Below are positions 16,872-27,170 of a stretch of DNA of 64,000 nucleotides, piece after piece (the first letter of the stretch is position 1; each line of letters opens with the position of its first letter). Below the pieces are notes generated by a model that saw only the letters and a list, made by a program, of their open reading frames with translations, made no database searches and was not told the DNA's origin. The translations under genes were made by a program, and so were the position numbers. Origin of the DNA: Streptomyces rugosispiralis (lineage in GTDB: Bacteria > Actinomycetota > Actinomycetes > Streptomycetales > Streptomycetaceae); the NCBI RefSeq assembly GCF_024505145.1, contig NZ_JANIAA010000002.1, positions 124,001-188,000 of the forward strand, read 5' to 3'.

Positions 16872-17852
16872 ATGGACTGGACGAGTGCGCAACTGCGTTC
16901 GCTGGTGGAACTGACCAGACGCGGCACCATCACCGCGGTCGCGGAGGCCCTGGGGTACACCCCCGGCGGGGTGTCGCAGCAGATCACCGCACTGGAGAAG
17001 GCCACCGGCAGGCAACTGCTGCGGCGGGTGGGGCGCCGGGTGGAACTCACCGACGCCGGGGCGACCCTGGCCCTGCACGCCCAGCGCATCCTCACCACGG
17101 AGGCCGAGGCCGTCGAGGCGCTGGAGCGCACCCGGAACGAGATCTCCGGCACGCTGCGGGTCGGGCTCTTCGCCACGGCCGCCGCCGAGATCCTGCCGCC
17201 CGCCCTGCGGCGGGTGCGTGAGACCCACCCCGGCGTGACCGTGCGCAGCCGGGACATGGACGTGGACGAGGTGTACGACGCGGTGGCCGGTGGAAGCGTG
17301 GACCTGGCGCTGGGGCTGGACTACCCGGACGTGCCCATCCCGCGGGATCCGTCCCTGCGGGTGCGGGAGCTGTCCCGGGAACGCTTCTCGCTCGCGGTAC
17401 CCACCGGGACCATGCCCGGCCGGTCCGGTGGATCCGGCCGGTCCGGTCAGTCCGGCCCGCTGAAGGTCTCGCTCGCCGACACCAGGGACCTGGGATGGAT
17501 CCTGCCGTCAGTCGGCAGCTACTACGGCCGCGCCGTGCTCACCGCCTGCCGCCGCGCCGGTTTCGAACCGCAGGTGCTGCACGAAGTGACGGACACGGCC
17601 GCCACCCTGGCCCTGGTCGAGGCCGGAGTCGGGGTCAGCGTGGTGACGGATCTGATGCTCCGGCTCCGTCCGTCCTGCCTCGATGTCCTGGAGCTGCACG
17701 AGACGATGGAACGCCACATCGTGGTGGTCTGCCGCTCCTTCGCGGAGCACCGGCCGACGGTGGCGGCGCTGGTGGATGTCCTGCGCACCTCGGCGGGCCG
17801 GCGGCCACCCGGGGACCGGCGGCAAAGCGGGGACACGCTCCTCACCCGCTGA
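16872..17852 (+). CDS. LysR-family transcriptional regulator of the pipecolate/lysine operon
   Basis: A 326-aa LysR regulator: winged helix at residues 1-62 (LVELTRRGTITAVAEALGYT, then GGVSQQITALEKATGRQLLRR) and a substrate-binding fold from about residue 90. It is divergent from the catabolic operon with a palindrome between them, so it probably activates that operon in response to a pathway intermediate and controls its own level. A GRSGGSGRSGQSG tract at about residues 182-194 is a repeat-derived linker inside the effector domain that most relatives would not have. Confidence 0.88.
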   Translation: MDWTSAQLRSLVELTRRGTITAVAEALGYTPGGVSQQITALEKATGRQLLRRVGRRVELTDAGATLALHAQRILTTEAEAVEALERTRNEISGTLRVGLFATAAAEILPPALRRVRETHPGVTVRSRDMDVDEVYDAVAGGSVDLALGLDYPDVPIPRDPSLRVRELSRERFSLAVPTGTMPGRSGGSGRSGQSGPLKVSLADTRDLGWILPSVGSYYGRAVLTACRRAGFEPQVLHEVTDTAATLALVEAGVGVSVVTDLMLRLRPSCLDVLELHETMERHIVVVCRSFAEHRPTVAALVDVLRTSAGRRPPGDRRQSGDTLLTR

Positions 17853-17934
17853 CGAGGCGGCGAAGGGGCCCTCGGCATGGTCTTCTCCGGCCGATGTCGT
17901 TCCTCCAGCGGGAGACCTGGGTGCGGCCGGGGGC

Positions 17935-18723
17935 CTAGCCGGATGCCGGACTCCGGTACGCGGCAAGCAGATCGTCCGTCAGCCGACCGGCCACCTCCGC
18001 CACTTGGGTACGCAGATAGTGATGGCCACCGGGAAAGCGGTGGACCCGGGTGTCGGCGGTCGTACAGGCGCCCCACTCGTGCAGCGTCTCGGGGTCGACC
18101 ATCGGGTCGTCGAGTCCGCCGAAGACGCTCAGCCGCCCGCGCAGCGGTGGCCATGCCCGGCCGGTGTGTTGCAGCAGCGCCACGGCGTCCGCCAGGAACG
18201 GGGTGTAGACGGTCCGGGTGAGCGCGTCGTCGGCAGGCTGCTCCCAGCCCATGGTCTCGGTGATGACGGCGATCCCGGCGCCGAGGTTGCGCGCGATGTG
18301 GTCGTCGAGACCGTCGCGGTTCGGCGGTGGCACGGCGGACAGCGCGAGCAGGTCCGGTTCGGTGCTCGACTCCGATCGGAGCCGGTGGGTGGCCTCGAAG
18401 GCCAGCAGTGCTCCGAAGCTGTGGCCGAAGACGGCGTAGAAGCCGTCGGCGGGTGGCCGGTGCCGCAGGTCCCCGGCGATGGCTTCCGCGATGCCGGCGG
18501 CGGCCCAGCCGATGTCGGTGATCGACGCTTCCCCGGTGCGGGTGCCGCGGCCGGGCAGGTCGACGGCGACCAGGTCGAAGAGTTCGGAGAACGTGGCGAC
18601 CCAGGGCAGGAAGAACTCCGATCCGGTGCCGGACGGCGGTACGCAGTAGAGCCGGATCCGCGCGGTCCGCCGATCGGTGAGCCGATTGAGTTCCGGGGTG
18701 GGGAACGGTGCTCGCGGTGTCAT
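17935..18723 (-). CDS. type II thioesterase
   Basis: A 262-aa alpha/beta hydrolase of the PKS/NRPS-associated type II thioesterase family. It has the motifs LYCVPPSGTG near the N-terminus, the nucleophile elbow GHSFGA near residue 101, and the catalytic His in FPGGHHYLR. The ATG overlaps the stop of the PKS by 4 nt, so the two are translationally coupled. Such enzymes remove aberrant acyl groups from the ACP. Because the PKS has no terminal thioesterase domain, this protein may also release the product. Confidence 0.93.
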   Translation of the reverse strand: MTPRAPFPTPELNRLTDRRTARIRLYCVPPSGTGSEFFLPWVATFSELFDLVAVDLPGRGTRTGEASITDIGWAAAGIAEAIAGDLRHRPPADGFYAVFGHSFGALLAFEATHRLRSESSTEPDLLALSAVPPPNRDGLDDHIARNLGAGIAVITETMGWEQPADDALTRTVYTPFLADAVALLQHTGRAWPPLRGRLSVFGGLDDPMVDPETLHEWGACTTADTRVHRFPGGHHYLRTQVAEVAGRLTDDLLAAYRSPASG

Positions 18724-21700
18724 GCGCCCCGCCTGACCCGCCCGAGCAGGCGTGGGGCGAGCTGCCGGACACCGGCCGCGGTGGCCAGTTCCATCGTCGG
18801 GACCACGCAGTCCAGCCTGCGCTGGAGTACGGAGCTCAGCTCGGCCGCCATCAGCGACTCCAGGCCGAGCTGGTCGAGCCGGGTGTCCGGGTCGATCCGC
18901 TCCGGAGCGGTGTGCAACACCGCGGCCAGCGCCGAGACCAGCACCTCGGTCACGATGACCAGCGCCTCCGGCTCGTCGGCCGAGCGCACCAGCTCCGGTA
19001 TGTTCCGGTCGGCGTCATGGGGATCGGCGTCCGGGTCGGGCAGGATCTCGGCGAAGCGCGGTGCGGCGACGGCCGGGAGGAGCTTCGCGGTCTGCGCCCA
19101 GTCCGTGTTCCCCACCATGACGACGTCCGCGTCGGGATCGGTGATCAGCTCGCCGAGAATCCGGGTGGCGGTGGTGGAGTCGAGTTCCCCGAACCCGGCC
19201 TGCCGCATGGTGTCGACCATGCCGGCCCGGTCGGCGTAGCCGGTGTCGGAGATGGCGCACCACTGCACGGCCAGTCCGGGCAGCCCAGCGGCCCGGCGCC
19301 GCCGGATGATCGCCTCGCCCGCCAGGTTGCCCGCGGCGTAGGTGCTCTGCCGGAGGTTGCCCGCGAGCGCGGAGATGGAGCTGTAGAAGACGAAGAAGTC
19401 GAGTGGCCGGTCGCGGGTGAGCCGGTCCAGGTGTGCCGTCCCGTCGAGTTTCGGGCTCACCACCGCGCGGGTCCGCTCGTCGTCGAGCTCCACGGCGGTG
19501 GCGTCGTCGAGGACATCGTCGAGCACCATGGCGGCGTTGACGACTCCGCGCAGCGGATGGCCGGTGGCGTCGATCGCGGCCACCAGTTCCCGAGTGGCCG
19601 CGGGGTCGGTGATGTCGGTGGCGTAGGCGGTGGCCCGCGCCCCCTCGTCGGCGACGCGGGCGAGCACCGCCTCGGCCTCCGGGTGGGCGGCGCCGCTGCG
19701 GGAGGCCAGCGCGAGATGGCGTGCCCCGCAGCGGGCCAGCCAGCGGGCGGTGGCGGCGCCGAACCCGCCCAGACCACCGGTGACGAGGTACGTCGCCTCC
19801 GGGTCCAGGGTCACGGGCGGTCGTGGGACGCGTACCGGGACCGGTTCCGCGGGGTCGAGCGTGATGACGAGCTTGCCGATGTGGCGGGAGTCCCGCAGCA
19901 GCGCCATGGCGTCGGCGATCTGGCCCGCCGGGTAGCTGAGGTGCGGCAGGGGCCGGTACGTTCCGGATGCGACGCGCTCGGCCAGCTCGTCGATCAGCTG
20001 CCCGGCCACCGGGCTGTCGCCCTGGAGCAGGCTGGTGAGGTCGACTCCGAAGAAGGAGAGGTCACGGGAGAACGGCCGCAGGGCGAGCGGGTTGTCGGCG
20101 AGGATGTCGCGCTTGCCGAGTTCCACGAACCGGCCGTGCGGGCGCAGCAGTTCCATGCCGCGGCCCAGCGCCTCCCCCGCCACCGAGTTGAGCACCACGT
20201 CCACCCCGCGGCCCTCGGTGATGTCGAGGACCTCGTCGGCGAAGCCGAGGCTTCGCGAGTCCAGTACGTGTTCGTAGCCGAGCAGGCGCAGCAGCTGGCG
20301 TTTGGCGGGGGTGCCCGCGGTGGCGATGACGGTGGCGCCGACGTGTTCGGCGTAGCGCAGCGCGGCCAGTCCCACTCCGCCGGCGGCGCCGTGCACGAGG
20401 ATCGTCTCGCCGTGGCGGAGCCGGGCCAGGTAGTCGAGACCGTAGTGCACGGTGGCGAAGACCGTCGGGATGGTGGCCGCCTCGGTGAACGGCATGTGCT
20501 CGGGGATGGGGATGGTGAGCCGGGCCCGGCAGCGCATATGCGAGGCGAGGCCTCCGGACTGGGCGACCATCACCCGGTCGCCCACGGCCCGGTCGGTCAC
20601 ATCGGCGCCGACGTGGGTCACCACTCCGGCGCATTCGAGGCCCAGCAGCGGGGTTCCGGCCTCCGGTGTCTCGGCCATGGGCGGTACCAGTCCGCGGGAG
20701 ACCATGATGTCGGCGTAGTTGAGCGCCGCCGCCCGCACCTCGACGACCACTTCTCCCGGTGCGGGTTCCGGTGCGGCCACCGCCGTCCAGGCGGGTCCGT
20801 CGTCCGCCACGGCCAGCGCGAAGGGGCGGACGGCGTGGGTGGCGGGGCGGCGCTCGGTGATCCGTGGCACGAAGCGTCCGCCCGCGGTGAGCACGGCCTC
20901 GTCCTCGTCGGTTCCGGCGAGCAGCTCCGCGCAGATGTCCATCGCGGTCGCGCTGCGGGCCACCGCGATCCTGCGGATCCTCAGCAGGGGGTTTTCGCTG
21001 GTCAGGGTGCGTGCTTGGGCCCAGGCGGCGGCCGGGGCCGGGCGTTCGGGGACGGCGGTGTGCTCGCCGGGTGTCAGCACCCAGGCGCGTACCCCGCGGC
21101 TCTCGGGCAGCGCCTGGCAGGCGGTGACCATCGCCCTGAGTATCGCCGCCTGGCGGACGACCAGGCCGACGGGGTCATCCGTGGCCCCGGCGGCTTCGTC
21201 GCCGAGCATGACCAGGATTCCGGTGCTCTCGTCGGTGTCGTTCAGCGCGGTGCCCCAGCGCGCGGCGTTGTCGGGGGCGTCGATGTGGCGTACCGAGCGG
21301 CCCGGACCGCGCAGTCGTGCCACCACGGATCGGGCCAGGTCGTCGAGTCCGTCCGTGGCCACCAGGAAGTGGCCGGGCGCGGTGGCGTCGGGCACCGGCG
21401 TGAGCCGCTCGCGCATCCCCCGGTCGGCGAGGAGGACCGAGCAGGTGGGCTCCTCGCCGAGCTGCGCCACGTCGGTGAACCCGGCGGAGCGCAGTACCTC
21501 GGGCCACCGCTCGCGGGCGAGCAGGGTGTCCTCGCGCAGATCGGTGTCGGTGAAACCGGTGGCCGAGGGGAGCAGACCGTAGCAGGGGGCGAAGAGGTCG
21601 TTGTCGTGGAACTCCACGGCGAGCAATCGGCCACCGCTGTCGAGGAGTTCGGCGACGTGGCCGAGCGCCCGGCGCACATCGGTGGTGGCGTGCAGCACGT

Positions 21701-24700
21701 TGGCGGCGACGACCAGGTCGAAGGAGGCGGCCGCGAAGCCCTGTTCGGCGGGGTCCCGGTCCAGATCCAGCGTCCGGTAGTCGAGGTACGGGTGGTCGGC
21801 GAACCGGTGGCGGGCGCGGGGGAAGAAGGCGCTGGAGATGTCCGTGTAGGCGTAGGTGGTGCGGTCGGCGGGCAGCCGGGGCAGCAGCCAGGCGGTGGTG
21901 GAGCCGGTGCCCGCGCCGACCTCCAGGATCCGCAGTGGCCGGTCCGTGGGCCAGGCGTCGACCAGCGCGGTGACCATTTCCGCGGCCGTCCGGTTCAGGT
22001 GCTGGTGCACCACGGAGGTGGTGTAGTGCAGCTCGGCGAGGCGTTCGGCGTCCGAGAAGAGCAACTGCACCGGATCGACGTCACCGGTGAGCACCCCGGC
22101 CAGCCGCGGGCCGCAGCGCGCGTACAGGAGCAGTTCGGGGGCCATGGCGGGGAAGTCGCGCAGCAACTCGGTGAGGAGGCGGTCCGGTTCCGGGGTCCGG
22201 CCGAGCACGCCCTCCCGTTCGGCGAGCGCCCGCAGGTTCTCGTACAGCCTCCGGTCGGCCGGCCGCGCGCCCCGCTCCTCCAGTTCGGCGAGTGCGGCCG
22301 TGACGAAGTGGCCGGTCAGGTGTTTGACCCGGCGTACGAAGGTGGGGCCGTCGTGGCGTCGGGCCGCCTCGTCCAGCGCCGCCACTTCGGTGGCCCGCAT
22401 GGCGGCGAGCGCGGTGGCCGTCGGCAGTCCGGCCGGGCCGGTGGCCCCGGGCAGCGGCGCGGCGCGGAGCGTGCTGACGATGCGGTCGATGCCGCTCGCC
22501 GCTCCCTTGTTGCGGCGTACGTGGACCCCGCGCAGCTCCATGGCGACGGTGCCGTCCGGATCGGCGACGGTGATGTCCACCACCGCCTCGCGCAGTGTCA
22601 GGCGGCGTGCCCGGATCCGTGCCACGCCCTGGTCGGCGGGGGTGCGCCAGAAGCGGACCCGTTCCAGCTCGGCGGGCAGGAACTGGTGGACCTGCCCGTT
22701 CTCGGCGTGCGGAAGCAGCGCCGCGATGGATTGCAGCGTGGCGTCGATCAGGGCCGGGTGGGCGTGGAACCCCTGCGCCCCGGAGGGGTTGGCGTAGTCG
22801 GCGAGCACCGTGTCGTCGGCCACGCTGAGCCGTTGGACGCCGCGGAACGCCTCCCCGTACGCCAGCTCGACCTGCCGCATCCGTGCGTAGTGCCGTTCCC
22901 CGGAAATCTCGGTGCGGGCGGCGGCGCGGAGGGCCGCCACGTCGAGGGGCCCGGGAGGCTCGCCGTGCAGGCGGCGCACCCGCGCCCTCGCGTGTTCCTG
23001 CCAGTCCTCGTCGCCCCGGCGGGAGGCTACCCGGAGTACGTCACCGGCGAGGTGGGTCTGCACGGTGGTGTCCATGTCGGGGTCGTCCCACGGCAGGACC
23101 AGCGCCTTGCCGATGTCGAGGCCGGTGACCTCCACGGCCCCCTCGTGGTGGGTCCGCCCTGCCGCGAGCGCCAGCTCCAGGTAGGCGGCGCCCGGCATCA
23201 CGACCGACCCGCTGATCCGGTGGTCGCCGATCCAGCCGTGCCGGGACGGTTCGACCGGGGTCCGCCAGGTGGGTTCCACGGTCGGCAACCGGTCGCCGAG
23301 CAGTTGGTGTCCCGACTCCTGGCCGCCGCCACCCGGTCCCGCCGTCCACCAGTCCGGGGCGCCGTTGAGGTGGTGTTCGCGCTGCCACGGGTAGGCGGGC
23401 AGCGGCACCACCCGGCCGGGTACCGGGAACCAGGTGTCCCAGTCCACCTCGGCCCCGGCGGCGAGCACGGCCGCGCAGGTGGTCCGCACCGCGGTGGCGC
23501 CCGCCGCCTCGCGGGACAGGGTGCCGACGGTGGTCACCGGCCGGTCCGCGGTGGCGCACTGCCTGCGCAGATAGCCCAGCAGCACCGGATGCGGGCCGAT
23601 CTCCACGAGGGTGCCGCAGCCGTGTTCGTCCGCCAGCGTGGTGACGGCGGGGCCGAACAGCACCGGCTCCCGGATGTTGCGCCACCAGTACGCGCCGCCC
23701 AGCTCGGTGCCCGGCAGTGTCCCGCCGGTGACGGTGGAGACGAACGCCGCGGTCCCGGCTCGTGGCGCGAGCCCGGCCAGCGATGTGTGGAGCCGGTCCC
23801 GGATCGGCTCCATCGAGCGGCTGTGGAAGGCGTAGTCCAGGTTCAGCTCCCGGACGAACACCCCGCGGCGGAGCAACTCGTCGCCGAGCGCGGAGAGTTC
23901 TTCGGCGGACCCGGAGAGGGTCACATCGGTGGGGCTGTTCACTCCGGCCAGCTCCAGGTCCCGGCCTTCGATCAGCGTGGCGACCTCGTCGGCGGGGAGC
24001 CCCACCGCCGCCATCCGGCCGCCACCCGCCGTCTCCGCCTGCGCGAGGCCGCGTTCGGCGATGACGCGGCAGGCCGCCGCCAGATCCAGCGCCCCGCAGG
24101 CGTACGCCGCGGCCACCTCGCCCACCGAATGGCCCGCCACCGCGGCGGGCCGGATGCCACGCTCCCGCAGCAGCGCGGTCAGCCCGATCTGCACCGCGAA
24201 CAGCAGCGGCTGGGCGATCTCGGTCCGGTGCAGCTCCGGCCGCGCGGACCTCAGTTCCGTCAGCACCGACCAGCCCAGGTGCCCGGCCAGTGCGGCGTCC
24301 ACCTCGGTGACGGCGGCACGGAACGCCGCTTCGGCGTCCAGGAGTTCGGCGCCCATGCCCGCCCACTGGGCGCCGTTGCCGGAGTACACGAACGCCACCG
24401 GCCCCGGGGTCGCGCCGAGTGCGGCTGCCCCGCCCCCCGGGGTGCCCTCGGCGATCGTCTCCAGCAGTGCGGCGGCCTGTTCGGCGCTGTCCGCCACGAC
24501 GGCGGCTCGTTCACGGTGGTGTCCGCGCCGCAGACAGCTGGTGTGGGCGAGGTCGTAGAACGCGTCGGTGGCATCCCGGAGCCGGGCCGCGGTGCGGGTG
24601 ACGGCCTCGGTGAGCGCCTCCGGGGTGGCCGCCGAGACCACCACCGGCAGGGACGCCGTCTCCGGCGGCGCGGTCGCGGAGGGTACGGGCGGTGGGCCGA

Positions 24701-26006
24701 GGACGGCGTGGGCGTTGGCCCCGCCGAAGCCGAACGAGTTGACCGCCAGGGCCCCCGGGGCCAGGGGGCGTGGCGCGGTCACCGGCTCCAGACCCAGCCC
24801 GGAGAAGTCGATCGCTGGGTTGAGCGGTTCGGCGTGCAGCGACGCCGGAATCACCCCGTGGCGCAGCATCAGCACGCATTTGAGCAGACCGGCCATGCCC
24901 GCGCCGGACTCCAGATGGCCGAGATTCGACTTCACCGAGCCGATGGGCAGCGGAGTGCCCCGGCCCGCGCCGAGCGCGTCGCCCAGCGCCCGGCATTCGA
25001 TCGGGTCGCCCGCCTGCGTACCGGTGCCGTGTGCCTCCACATAGGACACGTCCTCGGGGCGCACCCCGGCGCGGCGGTGCACCTGGCGCATCAGCCGCTC
25101 CTGGGCCTCCGCGCTGGGCAGCGACAGTCCGGGGGTGCGCCCGTCCGCGCCCACTCCGGTGCCGAGGACCACGGCGTGCACGGTGTCCCCGTCCGCCTTG
25201 GCGTCGGCGAGGCGCTTGAGCACCACCACCGCGCCGCCCTCGGCGCGTACGTAGCCGTCGGCGTCCGCGGAGAAGGAGCGGCAACGGCCGCTGCGGGAGA
25301 GCATGGACGCCTTGGAGAACCCGATGAAATCCCCCGGGCTCAGCAGCAGGTTGATCCCGCACGCGAGCGCCACTTCGCCGTCGCCGCCGCGCAGTTGGGC
25401 ACATGCCTGGTGCAGGGCGACCAGGGAGGAGGAACAGGCGGTGTCCACCGCCATGGACGGCCCCCGCAGATCGAACAGGTGCGAGATCCGGTTGGCGGTG
25501 TTGCCCAGCGCCGCCCCCGCCATCGTGTATGCCGTGATCGCCTCCGGGCGGGCGTACTGGAGCTGGCCGTAGTTGGCGTTGCTCACCCCCACATAGACCC
25601 CGGAGTCCGAACCCGCGAGGGTCCCCGGATCGATCCCGGCGTCGTCGAGGGCTTCCCTGGCCATCTCCAGCAGCAGCCGCTGCTGCGGGTCCATCCGGCT
25701 CGCCTCGCGGGGCGACAGCCCGAAGAACGCGGCGTCGAATCCGGTGATGTCCGCCAGGAATCCGCCCGCGGTCGTGTACGCCTTTCCGGGGCGCCGTGGA
25801 TCGGGGTCCACGAACCGGCGCGCGTCGAACCGGTCCGCGGGTATCTCACCGACCAGATCGCGGCCGGCCGCGAGCGCGGCCCACAGCCCCTCGGGCGCCG
25901 TGATGCCACCGGGCAGTCGGCAGCTGAGCCCGACGATGGCGATGTCGCCGGACTGCTCCTCGCGGGAGAACGGGGCGGTCGGTGCGGAGGTCATTTGATG
26001 TGCCAT
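18720..26006 (-). CDS. single-module highly reducing type I polyketide synthase (KS-AT-DH-cMT-ER-KR-ACP)
   Basis: A 2428-aa PKS. The start is ATG 26006 (MAHQMTSAP) with an AGG-type ribosome site; upstream frame is non-coding. Domains by residue: KS with VDTACSSSL (Cys about 190), EAHGTG (about 324) and NLGHL (about 362); AT with GHSVGE (about 626) and DYAFHS (about 725); DH with HRISGSVVMP (about 928) and HPALIDATLQ (about 1085); C-methyltransferase with EVGAGTGS (about 1364); ER with HGAAGGVGLAA (about 1871); KR with TGGLGGFG (about 2075), YSSISA and QSTYAAGN; ACP with LGLESLMA (Ser about 2383). All active sites are present. The order matches fungal highly reducing iterative PKSs and no docking domain is seen, so iterative use to make a methyl-branched saturated chain is likely. 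The AT motif is neither the classical malonyl HAFH nor the methylmalonyl YASH. Confidence 0.95.
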   Translation of the reverse strand: MAHQMTSAPTAPFSREEQSGDIAIVGLSCRLPGGITAPEGLWAALAAGRDLVGEIPADRFDARRFVDPDPRRPGKAYTTAGGFLADITGFDAAFFGLSPREASRMDPQQRLLLEMAREALDDAGIDPGTLAGSDSGVYVGVSNANYGQLQYARPEAITAYTMAGAALGNTANRISHLFDLRGPSMAVDTACSSSLVALHQACAQLRGGDGEVALACGINLLLSPGDFIGFSKASMLSRSGRCRSFSADADGYVRAEGGAVVVLKRLADAKADGDTVHAVVLGTGVGADGRTPGLSLPSAEAQERLMRQVHRRAGVRPEDVSYVEAHGTGTQAGDPIECRALGDALGAGRGTPLPIGSVKSNLGHLESGAGMAGLLKCVLMLRHGVIPASLHAEPLNPAIDFSGLGLEPVTAPRPLAPGALAVNSFGFGGANAHAVLGPPPVPSATAPPETASLPVVVSAATPEALTEAVTRTAARLRDATDAFYDLAHTSCLRRGHHRERAAVVADSAEQAAALLETIAEGTPGGGAAALGATPGPVAFVYSGNGAQWAGMGAELLDAEAAFRAAVTEVDAALAGHLGWSVLTELRSARPELHRTEIAQPLLFAVQIGLTALLRERGIRPAAVAGHSVGEVAAAYACGALDLAAACRVIAERGLAQAETAGGGRMAAVGLPADEVATLIEGRDLELAGVNSPTDVTLSGSAEELSALGDELLRRGVFVRELNLDYAFHSRSMEPIRDRLHTSLAGLAPRAGTAAFVSTVTGGTLPGTELGGAYWWRNIREPVLFGPAVTTLADEHGCGTLVEIGPHPVLLGYLRRQCATADRPVTTVGTLSREAAGATAVRTTCAAVLAAGAEVDWDTWFPVPGRVVPLPAYPWQREHHLNGAPDWWTAGPGGGGQESGHQLLGDRLPTVEPTWRTPVEPSRHGWIGDHRISGSVVMPGAAYLELALAAGRTHHEGAVEVTGLDIGKALVLPWDDPDMDTTVQTHLAGDVLRVASRRGDEDWQEHARARVRRLHGEPPGPLDVAALRAAARTEISGERHYARMRQVELAYGEAFRGVQRLSVADDTVLADYANPSGAQGFHAHPALIDATLQSIAALLPHAENGQVHQFLPAELERVRFWRTPADQGVARIRARRLTLREAVVDITVADPDGTVAMELRGVHVRRNKGAASGIDRIVSTLRAAPLPGATGPAGLPTATALAAMRATEVAALDEAARRHDGPTFVRRVKHLTGHFVTAALAELEERGARPADRRLYENLRALAEREGVLGRTPEPDRLLTELLRDFPAMAPELLLYARCGPRLAGVLTGDVDPVQLLFSDAERLAELHYTTSVVHQHLNRTAAEMVTALVDAWPTDRPLRILEVGAGTGSTTAWLLPRLPADRTTYAYTDISSAFFPRARHRFADHPYLDYRTLDLDRDPAEQGFAAASFDLVVAANVLHATTDVRRALGHVAELLDSGGRLLAVEFHDNDLFAPCYGLLPSATGFTDTDLREDTLLARERWPEVLRSAGFTDVAQLGEEPTCSVLLADRGMRERLTPVPDATAPGHFLVATDGLDDLARSVVARLRGPGRSVRHIDAPDNAARWGTALNDTDESTGILVMLGDEAAGATDDPVGLVVRQAAILRAMVTACQALPESRGVRAWVLTPGEHTAVPERPAPAAAWAQARTLTSENPLLRIRRIAVARSATAMDICAELLAGTDEDEAVLTAGGRFVPRITERRPATHAVRPFALAVADDGPAWTAVAAPEPAPGEVVVEVRAAALNYADIMVSRGLVPPMAETPEAGTPLLGLECAGVVTHVGADVTDRAVGDRVMVAQSGGLASHMRCRARLTIPIPEHMPFTEAATIPTVFATVHYGLDYLARLRHGETILVHGAAGGVGLAALRYAEHVGATVIATAGTPAKRQLLRLLGYEHVLDSRSLGFADEVLDITEGRGVDVVLNSVAGEALGRGMELLRPHGRFVELGKRDILADNPLALRPFSRDLSFFGVDLTSLLQGDSPVAGQLIDELAERVASGTYRPLPHLSYPAGQIADAMALLRDSRHIGKLVITLDPAEPVPVRVPRPPVTLDPEATYLVTGGLGGFGAATARWLARCGARHLALASRSGAAHPEAEAVLARVADEGARATAYATDITDPAATRELVAAIDATGHPLRGVVNAAMVLDDVLDDATAVELDDERTRAVVSPKLDGTAHLDRLTRDRPLDFFVFYSSISALAGNLRQSTYAAGNLAGEAIIRRRRAAGLPGLAVQWCAISDTGYADRAGMVDTMRQAGFGELDSTTATRILGELITDPDADVVMVGNTDWAQTAKLLPAVAAPRFAEILPDPDADPHDADRNIPELVRSADEPEALVIVTEVLVSALAAVLHTAPERIDPDTRLDQLGLESLMAAELSSVLQRRLDCVVPTMELATAAGVRQLAPRLLGRVRRGA

Positions 26007-26088
26007 CAATCCTGACCCTACCAATGAGTCCTCACGAGATCCCCTGGTCAAGACCGCATCGTGGCCGAGGCCGGCCGGACAACGGACC

Positions 26089-27069
26089 CTAGTCCGGCTG
26101 TTCGTCCCGCGCGGCGTGCGCATACGGCTCGTCCGCCGGTACCGCGCCGCGCAGCGCGCGGATCATCGTGTCCAGCAACGGGTTGGTGTTCTCATGGCGG
26201 TGCAGGGCCATCACGCGGCGGAACGCCAGGCGCTGCGCCAGCCGAGTCGCCTCCACCGAGTCGCCGGGCGAGTGACCGAGCCCCGGCACGACGGCCACGC
26301 CGAGACCCGCGGACACCAGCTCCCGTACGACGTCGTAGTCGTTGCTGCGAAAGGCGACCACGGCCTCGAAACCGGCCGCCGCGCACAGCCGGGCGAGTGA
26401 GAGGGCACCGGCCGTGCCTTCCCTGCTGGTGATCCAGCGGGCCTGCGAGAGCCCGGCCAGACGCGGGCTCAGACCGCTGTCGCGGGCCCTGAGCAGAACG
26501 AGGTCCTCGCGTACGAGCTGATGGCAGGCCAGGCCGTCCGACCACTGCCGGGGGCTCAGCCCGTACTCGTACACCAGCGCCACATCCAGATCACCGGCGT
26601 GCAGCGCGGCGACCAGCTCCTCCGGCTCGCCCTCCTCGAGCTGGACCTGCGCCCGGGGGTGGGCCGATGTCAGGGCCGACAGCGCCGGTGGCACGAGCCG
26701 GACACCGGCGGTGGGGAAACTTCCCAGCCGCAGCCGGGCCGTGGCACCGGTGGCGAGCCGGCGCACCTGATGGCCGAGGTCGTCCATGGCCGCCAGCACC
26801 GGCACACTGAGGTCGACCAGCCGGTGAGCGGCCGCGGTCGCCCGGACGCCGTGCGCCTCCCACTCGAACAGCACCAGCCCCGTCGCCTTCTCCAGGGCCG
26901 ATACCTGCTGGGAGATCGCCGAGGCGGTGTACCCGAGCTCGCGGGCCGCGATGACGAACGAGCCGGTGCGCACGACGGCCGTCAGGGTGAGCAGATGCTG
27001 CGGTTTGAGCAACGCGTACCTCCCGCCGGAGTCCGGAACGGGCGCAGGGTAAGCATCGCTGTGGCTCAA
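26089..27069 (-). CDS. LysR-family transcriptional regulator next to the PKS
   Basis: A 326-aa LysR protein. The winged helix covers about residues 20-82 (LLTLTAVVRTGSFVIAARELG, SAISQQVSALEKATG) and the effector domain includes LRLGSFPTAGVRLVPPAL and VSAGLGVAVVPGLG. It precedes the PKS by 82 nt on the same strand and may be co-transcribed with it and the thioesterase. It is divergent from the amino-acid dehydrogenase at 27171 across a 101-nt gap, so it could control either side. Confidence 0.87.
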   Translation of the reverse strand: MSHSDAYPAPVPDSGGRYALLKPQHLLTLTAVVRTGSFVIAARELGYTASAISQQVSALEKATGLVLFEWEAHGVRATAAAHRLVDLSVPVLAAMDDLGHQVRRLATGATARLRLGSFPTAGVRLVPPALSALTSAHPRAQVQLEEGEPEELVAALHAGDLDVALVYEYGLSPRQWSDGLACHQLVREDLVLLRARDSGLSPRLAGLSQARWITSREGTAGALSLARLCAAAGFEAVVAFRSNDYDVVRELVSAGLGVAVVPGLGHSPGDSVEATRLAQRLAFRRVMALHRHENTNPLLDTMIRALRGAVPADEPYAHAARDEQPD

Positions 27070-27170
27070 GGGTCAATACCTTGGTGCTGCTGGGTCTTGT
27101 GGGGCGGGCCGGGGCCCCGGATCGTGGCGGTGACGAGGCCGAACCTGGCCGATGGACAGAGGAGCGCCCC

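Noticed and set aside
18708..26015. A 2435-codon open frame on the plus strand, antisense to the PKS
   Set aside because: It is a GC-bias shadow: it has no recognisable domains, and the minus strand carries all PKS active-site motifs.
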